NCBI GenBank assembly: GCA_026986055.1
Contig: JALSPH010000225.1
Location: 1 to 7,895, forward strand
DNA from: Campylobacterales bacterium
GTDB taxonomy: Bacteria > Campylobacterota > Campylobacteria > Campylobacterales > Hydrogenimonadaceae
Direction of reading: 5' to 3'
Length of the DNA stretch: 7,895 nt
The notes under the pieces are model-generated. The model had not been told where the DNA came from and did not search any database. It saw only the letters and a list, made by a program, of their open reading frames with translations. Every line of letters begins with the position of its first letter. Positions within the stretch are counted from its first letter, which is position 1. A program made the translations under genes and the position numbers. This document shows positions 6,481-7,895 of this stretch, one piece after another.

Positions 6481-7074
6481 ATGTATCTTGGCAATGAACG
6501 TAAAGCATTTATAGAAGTAGCACGTCTGGTTCGCATCACGACCAAAATGGAGTCGGACTTGGAGCGACTAGGTGGCGTAGGAAACGGTATTTATGAAAAA
6601 TATGATTCGATTTCGCATAAGTTTCCTAAAGACTTTGAAAAGCGTTTGATCGAAGTGGCCGAGGCAAGAAACAAAGCGGTGCATGATACTCCAGAGATAC
6701 AAAACAAAGAGAAGATTTTTCATCAAAGTGAAGTGTTGGAGAAGATGCTGTTGTGGCGTGAAGAGATAGAGCGGCATGCCGGTGAGGTGCAATCAATATT
6801 TGAGCACCAAAAACCGTGTGAGGCGGATGTGTGGCATAGGTTTATGGCAGAGCATAAGGAAACAATAGACACACTCTATGCGATGGAACAAGATAGTCGC
6901 AAACACACCTTTGAATCTTGGGAGCAGTTTATGCATGAGCATCTCTCCGAGATATCACCTAAAATTCGACGATATCGTAGAAGGGTGAAGTGGAGGTGCC
7001 TGTTTAAAAGCCCTCTTTTTTGGGGAACAATAGTGCTATTGGTAGGTATCTATGTATGGCAACTAGGAAGATAG
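6481..7074 (+). CDS. Tail-anchored HEPN-like protein (197 aa)
   Basis: Residues 1-95 are helical and contain LGGVGNG (30-36) followed by IEVAEARNKAVHD, with the HEPN-type R63-N-x3-H68 motif. In catalytic HEPN proteins this Arg-x4-His, usually with a polar residue after Arg, forms an RNase site at a dimer interface. The GG-x-G ... RNK-x-VH arrangement also resembles the DUF4145-type HEPN-like families, some of which are not known to be nucleases. A second helical, charged section (95-165) follows. A very basic stretch (IRRYRRRVKWR) then precedes a single C-terminal hydrophobic helix (about 176-194), so the protein should be tail-anchored with the HEPN part in the cytoplasm. It starts 8 bp after the SAVED gene, with a modest AGGGT ribosome site, and ends 1 bp before the next ATG. 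The context suggests an effector or regulator controlled by the SAVED protein; this is inference. Confidence 0.78.
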   Translation: MYLGNERKAFIEVARLVRITTKMESDLERLGGVGNGIYEKYDSISHKFPKDFEKRLIEVAEARNKAVHDTPEIQNKEKIFHQSEVLEKMLLWREEIERHAGEVQSIFEHQKPCEADVWHRFMAEHKETIDTLYAMEQDSRKHTFESWEQFMHEHLSEISPKIRRYRRRVKWRCLFKSPLFWGTIVLLVGIYVWQLGR

Positions 7075-7075
7075 C

Positions 7076-7895
7076 ATGAATCAAAAGTTATTGGCAGAAG
7101 CGCTCTATTTGTTTCATCGTCTCGAGAAGTTGATGAGAGAACACGGAGGAGAGGGGACGAGCTTTAGTGATCTAATCAAAAGCTTCAACCCTTCAGAGAG
7201 TGAAGAGGTAAAACAAGAACTCTCATCATGCAGGGAGTTTGTCGAGTCGGTGGACAAAAGCCACTACTATTATGATCGCCAGAGTGATACCTACAAACTC
7301 AAAGATCATATTGAAAAAGCAGCGATAGAAAACAATCTATATGATGAGAAATCCGAAGAAGCTAAACGGTATAACCGATGTAAAAAAATGATCCGGGCAT
7401 TCTATGAGGATCAAGAAGACTTGATGGATGGGATGTATCCCACACTCAAAGTGATCGGGCATGAACGAAACCAATTGCTTCATATTTACAACTATAATAT
7501 TGAGAACTTTAAGCGTTTTAAGAAAGCATGCTTGCAGATGATTGCCTATTTTGAAAGGGGTACACTACCGCCTGAAAATAAGCGTGTCTATTTGAAAGAA
7601 CCAAGAAAACAACAACAAACATTCACATCTGAATATTCCTCATCTAAAGAAGGCTTCAATCTTTTCTGGATATTGATGGCATTGTTGTATTCGATCAGCG
7701 TGATAGGTATCTATTTTTATTTCAAACATACCACGTTTGTAGAATCCATACTTTATGCTATCCCCGTTATGATACTCATTCTTGCAGCAATAGGATTTGT
7801 GATTGAAAATCTTGCAGGAGTTATTGTGATCGGTGCACTTGCAGGGGGATTCGAACTGTACCAACTCTATCATAGTCCTCCCTCTCATGTGAAAG
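7076..7895 (+). CDS. HEPN-like protein with C-terminal membrane helices (partial at right edge)
   Basis: I translated 273 codons from the ATG at 7076 to the window edge without a stop. AGGAAG (7065-7070) lies 5 bp before the start, and the upstream stop is 1 bp away. The N-terminal half is helical. It has a GGEG at 24-27 placed like the GGVG of the preceding protein, then VIGHERNQLLHIYNY with a second HEPN-type R131-N-x3-H136 motif. This is followed by a helix ending KACLQMIAYF. After a polar linker, three hydrophobic segments appear (about 195-217, 222-243 and 245-258). The protein therefore looks like a longer, polytopic relative of its upstream neighbour: a cytoplasmic HEPN-like domain joined to a multi-helix membrane domain. 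The remainder of the membrane domain and any further domain lie outside the window. The family is not recognised by name, and catalytic activity is inferred only from the motif. Confidence 0.75.
   Translation, partial: MNQKLLAEALYLFHRLEKLMREHGGEGTSFSDLIKSFNPSESEEVKQELSSCREFVESVDKSHYYYDRQSDTYKLKDHIEKAAIENNLYDEKSEEAKRYNRCKKMIRAFYEDQEDLMDGMYPTLKVIGHERNQLLHIYNYNIENFKRFKKACLQMIAYFERGTLPPENKRVYLKEPRKQQQTFTSEYSSSKEGFNLFWILMALLYSISVIGIYFYFKHTTFVESILYAIPVMILILAAIGFVIENLAGVIVIGALAGGFELYQLYHSPPSHVK

Noticed and set aside
5299..7895. CRISPR array or cyclase (CD-NTase, Cas10) accompanying the SAVED gene
   Set aside because: I found no regularly spaced repeats and no protein with a nucleotidyltransferase GS...D-x-D or GGDD motif in any gene in the window.

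Overview
The window reads as a chromosomal fragment of a Gram-negative bacterium. The GC-rich left end codes for compact housekeeping-type proteins; a mesophilic or thermophilic member of the Campylobacterota (Nitratifractor/Sulfurovum-like) is one guess from its general style, but nothing here fixes the taxon. Base composition changes sharply twice. By eye, about 1-2260 is roughly 60% GC, about 2260-5450 is roughly 30% GC, and about 5450-7895 is roughly 40% GC. This suggests core chromosome on the left and two accessory cassettes of different origin to the right.

Left block (1-2251): a PIF1/RecD-like superfamily 1 helicase runs leftward off the window edge. It is divergent from a small thioredoxin-fold protein with a CGPC active site. 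That gene is followed by an unrecognised one-helix membrane protein with its own extended -10 promoter and a strong ribosome binding site.

Middle block (2252-5455): an AT-rich leader carries a TATAAT box. It precedes a 507-residue four-helix membrane protein with large charged, helical, coiled-coil-like cytoplasmic ends. Next, 4 bp downstream, is a membrane-anchored protein predicted to face the periplasm, with a VWA-like (integrin-like Rossmann) domain and a Cys-containing C-terminal tail resembling DUF4189. A possible small two-helix membrane protein follows. Together they look like one envelope-spanning module of unknown function.

Right block (5456-7895): a tight operon of three genes, with gaps of 8 and 1 bp. 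The first encodes two N-terminal membrane helices followed by a SAVED-like domain, the cyclic-oligonucleotide sensor fold of CBASS and related immunity systems. The second and third encode membrane-anchored HEPN-like proteins, each with an R-N-x3-H motif of the type used by HEPN RNases. The third gene runs off the right edge. No CD-NTase cyclase, Cas10 or CRISPR array is visible. The most interesting hypothesis is a membrane-localised immune cassette in which a 2TM-SAVED sensor (Cap14-like architecture) works with two membrane-anchored HEPN effectors, its nucleotide signal made by an enzyme encoded outside the window.
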